Source: Komagataeibacter xylinus (GTDB lineage: Bacteria > Pseudomonadota > Alphaproteobacteria > Acetobacterales > Acetobacteraceae). From it: 64,000 nucleotides of DNA. Position numbers and translations under genes: made by a program. Every line of letters starts with the position of its first letter. Position 1 is the first letter of the stretch. Below the pieces are notes generated by a model. It was not told the origin of the DNA, made no database searches, and was given only the letters and a program-made list of their open reading frames with translations. Positions 43,914 to 52,134 of the stretch are shown here, one piece after another. The stretch lies in assembly GCF_009834365.1 (NCBI RefSeq), contig NZ_CP041348.1:3385001-3449000 (forward strand), given 5' to 3'.

Positions 43914-44576
43914 TTGCCTTTCTCCCCGGCCGAGATACAGGATCTGCCCGTCGTCATTTCCGCACCACGCTTTGCAACATACCTGCAAGCCATGGGCAAC
44001 GACCGGGAAAAGGCTCTCGCACTTTATGAGTGGAATCTCGACGTTTCATCGGCGCTGATCATCCCGCTTCAGGTCTGCGAGGTTGCTGTCCGCAATGGCA
44101 TCGCTGAAGCGATTGAGCACGTCCATGGTGCCAACTGGCCATGGAACAATGGCTTCATCCGAAGCCTGCCTCGCCCGAAAGGTCGGGCGCGATATAACCC
44201 GGCGATCGATCTTCAGTCTCGCGCCTCGACGCTGCCCACAACCGGCAAGATCATAGCTGAATTAAAGTTTGCATTCTGGGAGAATATTTTCACTGCCGGT
44301 CAGGACAGCCGCATCTGGAACACGCATTTGCGTACCTGTTTCCCCGGAGCACCATCAGGACCAACGATCTCGCAATTGCGGGCAGCAGCCTACGCGGACC
44401 TCCAGATCATTCGACGTCTGAGGAACCGGATCGCGCATCACGAACCAATCTTCACTCGGAATATCGCCGATGATTATCAACGGATCCATGACATGATCGC
44501 ATGGCGCAGTCAGGTGGCTGCCGCCTGGATGGATCGAAAGCAGACTGTTCTCACCCTGCTCACGATGAAGCCATGA
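43914..44576 (+). CDS. Abi-like HEPN-domain protein (first gene of a two-gene defence operon)
   Basis: The protein has 220 residues, from a TTG start with an AGGA ribosome site 8 bases upstream. The frame is closed by a stop at 43875-43877, so no ATG start is possible before residue 27. VCEVAVRNGIAEAIEHVHG and the C-terminal LRNRIAHHEPIF are hallmarks of Abi-like (AbiD/F-related) proteins. RNRIAH is an RxxxxH motif, the metal-independent RNase centre of HEPN domains. The predicted role is a toxin or nuclease that arrests phage-infected cells. It overlaps the next gene by 4 bp (ATGA). Confidence 0.75.
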   Translation: MPFSPAEIQDLPVVISAPRFATYLQAMGNDREKALALYEWNLDVSSALIIPLQVCEVAVRNGIAEAIEHVHGANWPWNNGFIRSLPRPKGRARYNPAIDLQSRASTLPTTGKIIAELKFAFWENIFTAGQDSRIWNTHLRTCFPGAPSGPTISQLRAAAYADLQIIRRLRNRIAHHEPIFTRNIADDYQRIHDMIAWRSQVAAAWMDRKQTVLTLLTMKP

Positions 44577-45469
44577 CCGGCAAGTTCTCTCCGTTTGTTA
44601 TCAAAGCTTTGGTCGATACGATCACGGGTGGTGCTGGAAACGATAATACACCACCAATTGGTATCTATCGCTCAGGCCCCAAAATCGAGCAGTTCTTTCT
44701 CAACTGTGGCCTCGATATGCGTATCGGCGCGAGTTCGCGCGTCCCGGCCACAACTGACTTCATCCGCAAGGTCGCTAACCACCCTGATGGTAATGCTGAG
44801 GTCTATCTCACCCGGATTATCGAACAGGTCTGTGACCCCCGCACCTATCTGGAGCACCCTGACAGAGCGACCGCTGTACGCGAGCATCTCAACAAGGCTC
44901 TTGGAGCCGACCAGCTGGCCGTCGTTATCGTCGGCGGGAAGGCTGTTCTGACAGAGCGTCAGGGAGCCGGTGGAATTGTCGAACCATTTATCAAGAAAGT
45001 GGCCACGCTGGATTTCGACACGGTTCAGATGGAAATCGCACGGGCTCTCCCAAATCTGGAAAGCGATCCAGAAGATGCGGTGACAGCGGCCTGTTCCCTG
45101 ATTGAGGCAGTATGCCGTTCGATCCTCGTGGAACTTGCCCTGCCACTGCCGCCTAAAAAGGATATCGATGGGCTGATCCGCGCTGTGCAGATACCCCTTG
45201 GCCTGTCTCCAGGGCGTACAGATTTTCCATCGGAAATAGAAGCGGACATCCGTCAGACGCTCAGTGGTCTCACTTCCGTTGCCAAAGGCATTGGCGCATT
45301 ACGAACGCACGGTGGAGATGCGCATGGTCGCGAAAAAGGTTTCCGGCGCATTGACGCGCGGATTGCTCGGCTTGCCATCAATGCGGCGAGTTCGTTGGCA
45401 CTGTTCCTGATCGAAACCTGGGAACGCCAGGAACATCGTGCCCTGCCCCAACATGCTGAGCAAATCTGA
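44573..45469 (+). CDS. Abortive infection family protein with Abi_C (HEPN-like) domain
   Basis: The protein is about 298 residues, starting at the ATG that overlaps the previous stop. The C-terminal block ALRTHGGDAHGREKGFRRID, then ARIARLAINAASSLALFLIE, is the Abi_C domain of abortive infection proteins. RTHGGDAH also fits the variable Rx4-6H HEPN motif. The N-terminal part (FVIKALVDTITGGAG, GPKIEQFFLNCGLDM) matches the N-terminal domain common in this family. With the HEPN gene it forms a compact operon, ending 23 bp from the convergent relaxase gene. Confidence 0.75.
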   Translation: MTGKFSPFVIKALVDTITGGAGNDNTPPIGIYRSGPKIEQFFLNCGLDMRIGASSRVPATTDFIRKVANHPDGNAEVYLTRIIEQVCDPRTYLEHPDRATAVREHLNKALGADQLAVVIVGGKAVLTERQGAGGIVEPFIKKVATLDFDTVQMEIARALPNLESDPEDAVTAACSLIEAVCRSILVELALPLPPKKDIDGLIRAVQIPLGLSPGRTDFPSEIEADIRQTLSGLTSVAKGIGALRTHGGDAHGREKGFRRIDARIARLAINAASSLALFLIETWERQEHRALPQHAEQI

Positions 45470-45492
45470 AGATCAGTCATCCGATTTGCCCA

Positions 45493-47232
45493 TCACAATC
45501 CGAGTCCTCGCTTGCGCGCGAACGACCAGTCAATCCCCCCATCGCCGCGCATGATTCCCGACACCTCCCGCCCTCGCTGTTTTTCCAGCGACGGCGACCA
45601 CGGCACCAGCTCGAAGCCCAGCCCGTCGTCGATCATGGCGAACCGGCCCGACGCCAGGTTGAGACGCTGACGATAGGTGCCGGCAACGGGATTGCCCTCG
45701 TCACTCCGCCGGAAGGGGATTCCCGACTTCCCGGCGAGGTTCCGGCCCAGCGCGTCCAGTTCCCGCTGACGCAGGGTGCCGATCAGGTTCCGCGCATAAC
45801 GGATGCTCCCGCCGTCGCGGCTGGCCAGCCCCTGCTTCACCAGATGATCCGCCCGCTTTTCCATGGCTTCTTTGGCCTCGGCGCCGAACCCGGTGGACGC
45901 CAGAGCAGGAGGCTCCCGAGCGATGGCCTGCCGGTCGAGCCAGGTCGCGCCCTCCGCCGTCACCTGCCGTTCCAGCGTGACGTCCGAGCGCACGGCCAGC
46001 GCGACACGGTCACGTCCCTGTTTGTCGGTGAAACGCCGCAATTCCACGATCGAACCGACCGATCCATCGCCAGCGGCTTCGAGGTGCGGCAGGCGGACAT
46101 GGTGCGTGCGTCCGTCAATCCCGTCGATGACCGCATAAGCCGTGCCGCGCAGTTCATCATCCAGACCACGATCGACCAGCCGACCGATAACGGGATCGGT
46201 GGTATCCTCGGCGGCCATTACCCAGGATGACGCGGCACGGTCGATCTTCTGCTCCGCCAGCCCCCGGTGGATCCGTTTGATGATGTCGTTGCGCTCGCTG
46301 ATCTCCCGCAGGGTCGCCTCCGCGCTCTCGTCCATCCGCCAGCGATCCGGCCCGACCTGGTGCGCCAGCCCCATGGTTTCCAGACGGCGCAGGCGCCCCA
46401 GCTTCACGGTGGCGAAGGCGTCCGGCGTTTCGCCCGGCGCGCGCCCAAGATCGATGACACCATCCTCTCCCGCGTCCCTCTGAAGCTGGCGGTCCAATTG
46501 AGTCCAGCGGTCGGCGTTCACCTGCCGCTCGACCGCCTGATGGATATCATGATCGGTGCGTGGTCCGAGTTCCAGCGTCACCAGATCCTGAGCACGGGCA
46601 CGCATGCCTTCGCGGATATAATCGCGCGCGATCACCAGGTCGGTGCCATCTTCCGCGACGCCCCGGACGATAACGTGCAAATGGGGGTGCGCGGTGTTCC
46701 AGTGATCGACGGCGACCCAGTCGAGTTTCGTGCCGAGATCAGATTCTATCTGCCCCATCAGATCCCGTGCGAAAGCCCGCAGGTCCGACATCTCCGGCGC
46801 ATCCTCGGGAGAGACGATAAAGCGGAAATGGTGACGGTCCCCATCGCAGCGTTCTGCGAAGTCCGAGGCACGGATATCGTCGCTGTCCTTGCCGAACAGG
46901 CGCGCATCCTCGCCGTCCCGCGTCACGCCCTCCCGGCGGAGATAGCGAAGGTGTGCTGCCAGCGGTGTGGCGCGCGGCGCATGCCTCACGACGCGGGCCT
47001 TGATGACGACGCCGCGTGAGCGGCTGGTCAGCAGGCGATTGGCGGCATGGGCGGCTGCCCTGCCGCGCCCGAAACTGGAGCGACGCCCGGCACTGATTTT
47101 TCCCGCGCGGGAAACCCTGCCACCGGCCCGCTGCACGGACGCCAGCACCTGCGTCACGAAAGGCCGCGCCTGCCGGGCGCGGGTGGAGCGGATGCGCCCC
47201 GGTCGAACCCGGAATTCCTCATCCCTGTTCAT
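45493..47232 (-). CDS. Conjugative relaxase (MOB nuclease with DUF3363 C-terminus)
   Basis: The protein is about 579 residues from the ATG at 47232. The nicking core shows RHHFRFIVSPEDA and the three-histidine motif DHWNTAHPHLHVIVRG near residue 160. The C-terminal DUF3363 domain ends RGREVSGIMRGD...RKRGLGL. Basic N-terminal residues (about 1-60) probably bind oriT. It nicks the origin of transfer and pilots the strand. An inverted repeat 59 bp upstream is an oriT candidate. It follows the lytic transglycosylase on the same strand. Confidence 0.92.
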   Translation of the reverse strand: MNRDEEFRVRPGRIRSTRARQARPFVTQVLASVQRAGGRVSRAGKISAGRRSSFGRGRAAAHAANRLLTSRSRGVVIKARVVRHAPRATPLAAHLRYLRREGVTRDGEDARLFGKDSDDIRASDFAERCDGDRHHFRFIVSPEDAPEMSDLRAFARDLMGQIESDLGTKLDWVAVDHWNTAHPHLHVIVRGVAEDGTDLVIARDYIREGMRARAQDLVTLELGPRTDHDIHQAVERQVNADRWTQLDRQLQRDAGEDGVIDLGRAPGETPDAFATVKLGRLRRLETMGLAHQVGPDRWRMDESAEATLREISERNDIIKRIHRGLAEQKIDRAASSWVMAAEDTTDPVIGRLVDRGLDDELRGTAYAVIDGIDGRTHHVRLPHLEAAGDGSVGSIVELRRFTDKQGRDRVALAVRSDVTLERQVTAEGATWLDRQAIAREPPALASTGFGAEAKEAMEKRADHLVKQGLASRDGGSIRYARNLIGTLRQRELDALGRNLAGKSGIPFRRSDEGNPVAGTYRQRLNLASGRFAMIDDGLGFELVPWSPSLEKQRGREVSGIMRGDGGIDWSFARKRGLGL

Positions 47233-47290
47233 AAAAAATGCCCTACACCGCGCGAAAGATCGCGTCGGATCAAAGAGATGACACCTCAAC

Positions 47291-47319
47291 GCGAGGTGCG
47301 GAAAATCCACGCACCTCGC
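47291..47319. other. Inverted repeat upstream of the relaxase gene, oriT candidate
   Basis: GCGAGGTGCG, nine bases, then CGCACCTCGC: a perfect 10-bp dyad in the 193-bp interval between relaxase and transglycosylase genes. Origins of transfer usually carry such a dyad next to the nic site and often lie just upstream of the relaxase gene. There is no T tract directly after the stem on the relaxase strand, which makes a terminator less likely. No nic consensus is claimed. Confidence 0.45.
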
Positions 47320-47425
47320 AACGAGACCTAAAAAACCCCGGAAAACAGCCAACCCGACCGAGCCGCGATGTGCGGCCTTTTATCCAGCCCTCACTTTTTC
47401 TGTCCTTTTCCGGGGTTTTCGTGAT

Positions 47426-48109
47426 TCACTTCCCCTGCGCCAAACCCACTCCCGGCGCGCTACGGACATGACCTGCGAAGAGCGTGGACGGAGTAAAAAT
47501 CGTCTGCCCGGATCGTCTTAAAAAAATGCCCTGAGATGACGATGAAAGCGCACTTTCGCTGCCGGAAATGAAGAGCGACGCGGAAGTCCAGCCACCCGCC
47601 GGAGCAATGGAAAGCGGGATGGAGAAATGCGCGCTGAACGACGGGTCATCGATCAGCCGGGCGACAGATGCGACATAGGAAACCGTCTCGGCAGGCAATG
47701 GCCGACCAGTCGCCAGATGATCGTCATAGCGACCGGGACCGGCATTATAAGCGGCGAGAAACCCTGCATCGCCGTAGCGATCATGCAGCCATCGCAGATA
47801 GGCTGCCCCGGCCGCGATGTTGTCATGTGGATCGAAGGGATCATCCCCCAGATTGAGCGTGCGGCGGACGTCCCTCCACGTGCCGGGCATAAGCTGCATC
47901 AGACCCATCGCACCGGCGCCGGAGACCGCGTGCCGATCGCCAGCACTTTCGGCACGGAGGACTGCCCGCACCCACGCTGGCGGGATCGCGTTCCGTTCCG
48001 CCGCCTGACGCACCAGATCGTCGAAATCCTGCGCGTGGGCGATGGTCGGCGAGAGCGTTAGCGCGAGCACGGCCAGCACGCCGGCGGACATAAAAAACCG
48101 GGCGCTCAT
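47426..48109 (-). CDS. Lytic transglycosylase (VirB1-like)
   Basis: The protein is about 227 residues with an N-terminal signal peptide ending near SPTIAHAQD. The SLT domain shows the catalytic glutamate in RAVLRAESAGDRHAVSGAGA, then MGLMQLMPGTWRDV, and AYNAGPGRYDDHL. It cuts peptidoglycan locally for channel assembly. The start overlaps the DUF736 stop by 4 bp. The C-terminal 60 residues after the domain are unremarkable. Confidence 0.9.
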   Translation of the reverse strand: MSARFFMSAGVLAVLALTLSPTIAHAQDFDDLVRQAAERNAIPPAWVRAVLRAESAGDRHAVSGAGAMGLMQLMPGTWRDVRRTLNLGDDPFDPHDNIAAGAAYLRWLHDRYGDAGFLAAYNAGPGRYDDHLATGRPLPAETVSYVASVARLIDDPSFSAHFSIPLSIAPAGGWTSASLFISGSESALSSSSQGIFLRRSGQTIFTPSTLFAGHVRSAPGVGLAQGK

Positions 48110-48447
48110 TCCCGGCCTCCTGGGCGTTTTGCAGGCCGGTTCCAGACCAGTTGCCACTCGCGGCCACCACGTCCGGCCTGGAACAGTGTGGCGCGGATCG
48201 GCTGCATGAAAGTGGGATCGTCCAGGAGCACAGAAACATACTCGCCGGCACGTTCCCCGGTGCGTTTCCATCCCGCGCCCAGCTCGGGGCCAGTATCCCC
48301 GTCACCCAGGTGAATACGATAATCCGGAGCATGCTCCGCGCCATTGTTTTCCGCTGGTACGAAGGTCAGTTCAGCATCCAGCGATAGGGTGCGCACGCGT
48401 CCGGCAAAACCATCAGCGGTGCGGGTGAAAAATCCGATCTGGCTCAT
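48106..48447 (-). CDS. DUF736 family protein
   Basis: The protein has 113 residues. MSQIGFFTRTADGFAGRVRT starts it and IRATLFQAGRGGREWQLVWN ends the DUF736 fold, a small all-beta protein of unknown role found on almost every conjugative element of this kind. A second, diverged DUF736 gene is at 52893-53216. It overlaps the transglycosylase gene by 4 bp. The frame is open upstream to 48684 but that part is antisense to the peptidase gene. Confidence 0.85.
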   Translation of the reverse strand: MSQIGFFTRTADGFAGRVRTLSLDAELTFVPAENNGAEHAPDYRIHLGDGDTGPELGAGWKRTGERAGEYVSVLLDDPTFMQPIRATLFQAGRGGREWQLVWNRPAKRPGGRE

Positions 48448-48505
48448 GGGAAAAATCCTTTCAGACAGAGTGGGAATGACGGAAAATCCGACGACCACGT
48501 CACCG

Positions 48506-49132
48506 TCATTGGATGGGCGGTTCGCTCTCTTTCGCGGGCAGCATGGGCGGAGCCAGAAGCAGTCCCTTCCGCGCGGGATCATCCGGTTCCGGGAGGGGAT
48601 CGAAATGCGGCGGCGGCTCCGCCTCTCCCGTCCTGACATGCACCGGCACGGCGCGTCCGATGACGGTGTCCATCGGCAGGACACCGAAATACCGCCCGTC
48701 CAGACTGGTTGGCACGGCAGCGTTCATGACGAAGACCTGCCCCGGCCCGAGACGTTGACAGCCCTGCCAGACCGGCAGGACCCGGCCCCGATGGTCGATG
48801 GGTTTCGCATCACCGACGGCCTTTCCGTCGATGGTGACATGCGCGCCGTTACGGCAGACACTCTGCCCCGCCAGTGCTGCCACAGGCTTTAGCAGCGGCA
48901 CGCCGAAAGGCAGGTAGCCGCGTGTCGCCAGCAGCGTCGCCTCGCGCTCCGGCAGGCGGATGGCGACGATGTCACCTACGCGCACCGGGACCGTGGGCTG
49001 AATGCGATACAGCCCGACCGGAACACTCGCCGTTTCGTTCCAGACCCAGCGTGGCGCGGGATGAAATGCCAGCGAGGCACCGACGCCGAGCACGGCGAAA
49101 TACGTGGTAAAAAACCAGCCGCGCCGGGTCAT
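48506..49132 (-). CDS. traF: Conjugative transfer signal peptidase TraF (S26 family)
   Basis: The protein is about 208 residues. One N-terminal membrane segment (WFFTTYFAVLGVGASLAF) precedes NETASVPVGLYRI, whose serine is the catalytic nucleophile of S26 peptidases. The general-base lysine is in VPLLKPVAALAGQSVC. FVMNAAVPTSLDGRYFGVLP is the third box. It probably matures the TrbC pilin. The start at 49132 overlaps the DUF2840 reading frame by 4 bp. Confidence 0.9.
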   Translation of the reverse strand: MTRRGWFFTTYFAVLGVGASLAFHPAPRWVWNETASVPVGLYRIQPTVPVRVGDIVAIRLPEREATLLATRGYLPFGVPLLKPVAALAGQSVCRNGAHVTIDGKAVGDAKPIDHRGRVLPVWQGCQRLGPGQVFVMNAAVPTSLDGRYFGVLPMDTVIGRAVPVHVRTGEAEPPPHFDPLPEPDDPARKGLLLAPPMLPAKESEPPIQ

Positions 49133-49618
49133 GACGCCGCCCTCCGGCGCAGCCACGCCTCGTGGCGCTCTGACGTGTAGGGACGCGGCTCCTGCGCCGC
49201 CGTGAGCCGGTGATGCAGATGCCGCCAGTGATCGGGACAGGCGGCGACAGGATCGATCCCCAACGCCTCCCACGCCGTCGATAGCCTCCAGCACCCGGCG
49301 CACTTTTGGCCAGCCGCTCTGGCGCAGCAGGCTCTCGCCGCCGGGACGAACAAAGGGCACGGTCTGGCATGCTTCCTGCGCCCCGACGGCGCGCACGATG
49401 TCGATGCAGGACACCACAGTGCCGAAATCGTTCGCGGCCCAGCGGATGAAAGCGAACACGCTGTCCGGCGTGAAGCTCATCAGCCTGCGCCGACGGTCGA
49501 GAATGAGATCCTCTATGGGATGACCGAACCGGACCCAGTGCTCGATGCGCTTCTCGATCCAGGTCAGTTCGACCGTGGTGAGCACATCGCCCCGTAGCCG
49601 GAAAGAACAGTCGGTCAT
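49129..49618 (-). pseudogene. DUF2840 gene with a single-base frameshift
   Basis: From the ATG at 49618 the frame reads FRLRGDVLTTVELTWIEKRI through RQSGWPKVRRVLEAIDGV, then loses sense. The rest of a DUF2840 protein (EALGIDPVAACPDHWRHLHH, QEPRPYTSERHEAWLRRRA) continues in the next frame and stops at 49129, with the normal 4-bp overlap to traF. One extra C in the CCC run at 49269-49271 explains the break. Function of the family is unknown. It is either a recent mutation or a sequencing error in a homopolymer. Confidence 0.8.
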
Positions 49619-50688
49619 GGGACACCGACCATGCGATCCGCGACCGCTTCCCGAGCCTCTTTTTCCCGTCTCACCGGGGCTATCGGGAAGGTGTCCGAAA
49701 GGCCGGAATCCCCTACATAATAAGTTATTATATAAGTTATATAAGTTAAGAGGCCGATTCCGCCTTCAAAACCAATGGGTTGCGCCGTTTTTCGCCAATG
49801 GTCCGACGATGAATCCGCCAACGGTCCCACGATATGATGCGCCGCCGGTCCGACGACAGGTTTCACATCGTTATCCACAGTCCCAGTGGATTGACTCGTT
49901 GGAGCGGCGCATAAAACTCCCAGTTTTCCGCCAGAAATGACACGAAACGTGTAACCTGGAACCGTGCGGGCGAGGGCTATGGCACGGATTTTGGCGGCGA
50001 AGTCGCGACGCCGGGTCAGGCTGCCCGAGCGCGCATGCAGGTCCGCCAGATCGAAGCACCATCCCTCCTTCTGTCGCCCGGCATGGCGTCGCGCCAGGCG
50101 GTAAAGCCACCGCTCCAATCCCCCGCCAAGACGGAAATAGGCAGGGTCGACGCTCAGGACGCGGGAACGGTCGCAGGCGGCCTCCATCAGCCAGTCCGCC
50201 AGCGTCAGGGCCACCCCATCCTCACGGGAAATCCGGACGTCACTGATCCAGGTAAACGGCTTCTCCCGCCAGTCCGCGCCATTGCGGATGTTGGTAGCGA
50301 CGGTCGTGGCCGCCAGACGCCCGAGCGCGCCGTGCAGGCGCCGATACTCGTTCGCCCCCGTCGCCCAGCCCAGATCCTGGAACAGACGCCAGGGCGTGAA
50401 GCGCACATGGCGCGATACCCACAGGTCGTGGTTCAGGGCATCGACGATCTGTCCGGTCAGCCACAGCAGCACGTCCGCATCCCAGATCGTGGCCATGCCC
50501 GATCCGTCCGGTGCCGACACCGTCACACTGGCATGCCGCGCCTCGTAATCGACGGGGATGACACGCGGCGTTTTCCCCAACGGGAAGAACGGGCGGCCCA
50601 TTAGATCGCGGACGTCGCGGGGCCTTGCCGCCCCCGTGACCACGAAGCGGCGGTCGGGCTGACGCCAGCTATCGGCGGCTGGCATCAT
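49615..50688 (-). CDS. repA: Replication initiator protein RepA
   Basis: The protein is about 357 residues from the double ATG at 50688. PFFPLGKTPRVIPVDYEARH, then IWDADVLLWLTGQIVDALN, and FTPWRLFQDLGWATGANEYR form the plasmid RepA pattern. It should bind iterons and start replication of the element. Its start overlaps the AlpA-type gene stop (TGATG) and its stop overlaps the DUF2840 start. The last 60 residues contain a peculiar LLTYITYIITYYVG segment caused by AT-rich DNA repeats. Confidence 0.88.
   Translation of the reverse strand: MMPAADSWRQPDRRFVVTGAARPRDVRDLMGRPFFPLGKTPRVIPVDYEARHASVTVSAPDGSGMATIWDADVLLWLTGQIVDALNHDLWVSRHVRFTPWRLFQDLGWATGANEYRRLHGALGRLAATTVATNIRNGADWREKPFTWISDVRISREDGVALTLADWLMEAACDRSRVLSVDPAYFRLGGGLERWLYRLARRHAGRQKEGWCFDLADLHARSGSLTRRRDFAAKIRAIALARTVPGYTFRVISGGKLGVLCAAPTSQSTGTVDNDVKPVVGPAAHHIVGPLADSSSDHWRKTAQPIGFEGGIGLLTYITYIITYYVGDSGLSDTFPIAPVRREKEAREAVADRMVGVP
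49721..49748. repeat. AT-rich direct repeats TAAGTTA within the 3' end of repA
   Basis: TAAGTTA occurs at 49721-49727, 49733-49739 and 49742-49748 in an AT-rich island inside otherwise GC-rich coding DNA. Short tandem repeats next to an AT-rich stretch are the usual anatomy of a replication origin bound by RepA. Position in the initiator gene's own end is known for some plasmids. It could also be a chance low-complexity tract. Confidence 0.4.
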
Positions 50689-50981
50689 CGTCCGGCACTC
50701 CGCTGCGCCTTGCGAGCCCTGGCCTGCAAGCGGATGATATAGGCGCGGGGATCGGCCGGCATGGGAATGCCGCCACCATCCCCGGTGGACAGCCGGACGT
50801 TTAGATCGGCCCAGGCGCAGAGATCTTCCACGGCATAGACGATCCGGCCGCCAAGCTGGCGGTAGAGGGGACCGGTGCCGCAACTCCGGTGTTTTTCGAG
50901 GGTGCGGATGGACAGGCCAACGAAATTGGCCGCGTCCGGGGTGCGCAGATAGCGCGGTGGCAGAGTCGGCTGGACACGCAT
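50685..50981 (-). CDS. AlpA-type helix-turn-helix DNA-binding protein
   Basis: The protein is about 98 residues from the ATG at 50981, with a GGGAGGAAG ribosome site. YLRTPDAANFVGLSIRTLEK, then HRSCGTGPLYRQLGGRIVYA, is a MerR/AlpA-like excisionase helix-turn-helix. It lies immediately before repA in the same operon, overlapping by 1 bp, and probably regulates repA or excision. Confidence 0.88.
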   Translation of the reverse strand: MRVQPTLPPRYLRTPDAANFVGLSIRTLEKHRSCGTGPLYRQLGGRIVYAVEDLCAWADLNVRLSTGDGGGIPMPADPRAYIIRLQARARKAQRSAGR

Positions 50982-51077
50982 GGGGTCTTCCTCCCGGTGG
51001 ATCGGGCCGCGTGCGGAATGTCGCGGCTCATGGGAGGACGCTGCCGGAGAATGAGCTGTGGGGAGGGATGACAAAGT

Positions 51078-51722
51078 TCAGGCCGCCAGACTGTCACCCC
51101 CCTGCTTCAGCCCCTGAAGGAGGGCGATGTGGCCGCCGTTCAGATAGAAGTCGGCACCGTCGAGGTCGCGGTAGAAAGCCCGGTGCCATGAGCTGGCACG
51201 CCACTCATTGCGGGACAGGTGCAGGATGCGCTCGCCGTAGATGCCGGCTGCGATCCGGCGCGCTGTCACCCCCGTGCGCCGGCCTTCGGCGATGCAGAGC
51301 ATGCGGATCTGGCGCAGTTTCTGCTGGGGACTCAGGCGCAAGCTGGAAGGAAGAGGACCGGGCGCCTGGCTGGCAAGCAGGCGGCCGAAGCGTGCAACGC
51401 AGGCCAGACGGGTCGGGAGGTGCCCGTCATCGATGACGAACCAGGTTCCTGACGCATCGGGCTGCCGATCGACGACTATGACAAGGCGCAGCGGACCCGC
51501 CGCACTGTCCAGCACGAGATGGATGCCATCGGGACCATCATGTCGTGCCCGCTCGTATGGCGTGAGACGGGACAGGATGTCACCCCCATCGCCACGCACG
51601 GCAACCTCCGGCGCGATGTCCGGATCCCAGAATGCGGGGGCAAGCCAGGCGGGGAGATCAGGATCGACAGGGAAAACGCAACCCCCAGCGACGAGCAAAA
51701 GCGCGCCATGCCTCGGCGTCAA
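51078..51722 (-). CDS. DUF2285 domain protein (3' part of a probably frameshifted gene)
   Basis: The frame is 214 codons. The DUF2285 domain is clear (SLRLSPQQKLRQIRMLCIAE, then LHLSRNEWRASSWHRAFYRD). The N-terminal residues up to about 16 look like out-of-frame sequence. The natural junction is RWGLRFP from the frame at 51658-51864 joined to VDPDLPAWLAPAFWDPD here. The family is a putative DNA-binding regulator next to alpA/repA. If one surplus base in the run at 51670-51672 is removed, the gene becomes a single frame from 51864 to 51078. Confidence 0.8.
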   Translation of the reverse strand: MTPRHGALLLVAGGCVFPVDPDLPAWLAPAFWDPDIAPEVAVRGDGGDILSRLTPYERARHDGPDGIHLVLDSAAGPLRLVIVVDRQPDASGTWFVIDDGHLPTRLACVARFGRLLASQAPGPLPSSLRLSPQQKLRQIRMLCIAEGRRTGVTARRIAAGIYGERILHLSRNEWRASSWHRAFYRDLDGADFYLNGGHIALLQGLKQGGDSLAA

Positions 51723-51864
51723 CCTTGCCCATCGTCATGGTTGCTGCATGATCGCGCCGGTAGGCCGGATTGTGTCGCAGCCATTCCTGGGCGAGACCGG
51801 CAGAGTCGAGCCCGGCGTAGGCGCGACGAAGGGGTGCGGCATCCCACGGCCGGATTGTCGGCAC
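51658..51864 (-). CDS. DUF6499-like N-terminal part of the DUF2285 regulator
   Basis: The frame is 68 codons. LDSAGLAQEWLRHNPAYRRD and AWRAFARRWGLRFP are the N-terminal 'transcriptional regulator domain' that normally precedes DUF2285 in one polypeptide. Here it ends with four extra residues at a TGA, 65 bp inside the DUF2285 frame. Most likely the two frames are one gene interrupted by a single-base frameshift. Two separately translated proteins remain possible. Confidence 0.7.
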   Translation of the reverse strand: MPTIRPWDAAPLRRAYAGLDSAGLAQEWLRHNPAYRRDHAATMTMGKVDAEAWRAFARRWGLRFPCRS

Positions 51865-52084
51865 GTCCCCCTCCCCCGATATGTCATGGATTCGACCCAG
51901 TATCCGGTGCGGAACCGGAACGGATAGTCCCGAAGACTCAGGGAGGTGATCCCAAACATATCCGGCAAGGTCCGGGTAGTTTCGATATTGAGGGGTAATT
52001 CACGCCAGATGGGCCGGAAACTTCGGTTTCCGCGACATCACGTGATGCCCATAGCGCATCACGGGAGAAGGCGTTTGACGTCCG

Positions 52085-52096
52085 TGTATTATAATA
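52085..52096. promoter_or_regulatory. Palindrome GTATTATAATAC in the XRE divergent promoter
   Basis: A perfect 12-bp palindrome containing TATAAT, 39 bp before the XRE gene and in the 270-bp divergent interval facing the DUF6499/DUF2285 gene. GATAATACAC follows at 52104 as a partial copy. It is a plausible operator overlapping a -10 element, bound by the XRE protein. Nothing else is recognised in this interval. Confidence 0.5.
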
Positions 52097-52134
52097 CGTA
52101 GCGCGATAATACACAAATCGTTCCTATCCTGCGG

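Noticed and set aside
47291..47319. The dyad upstream of the relaxase as a transcription terminator
   Set aside because: No T tract directly follows the stem on the relaxase strand, and it lies in the leader of the relaxase gene; an oriT role is preferred, though not proven.
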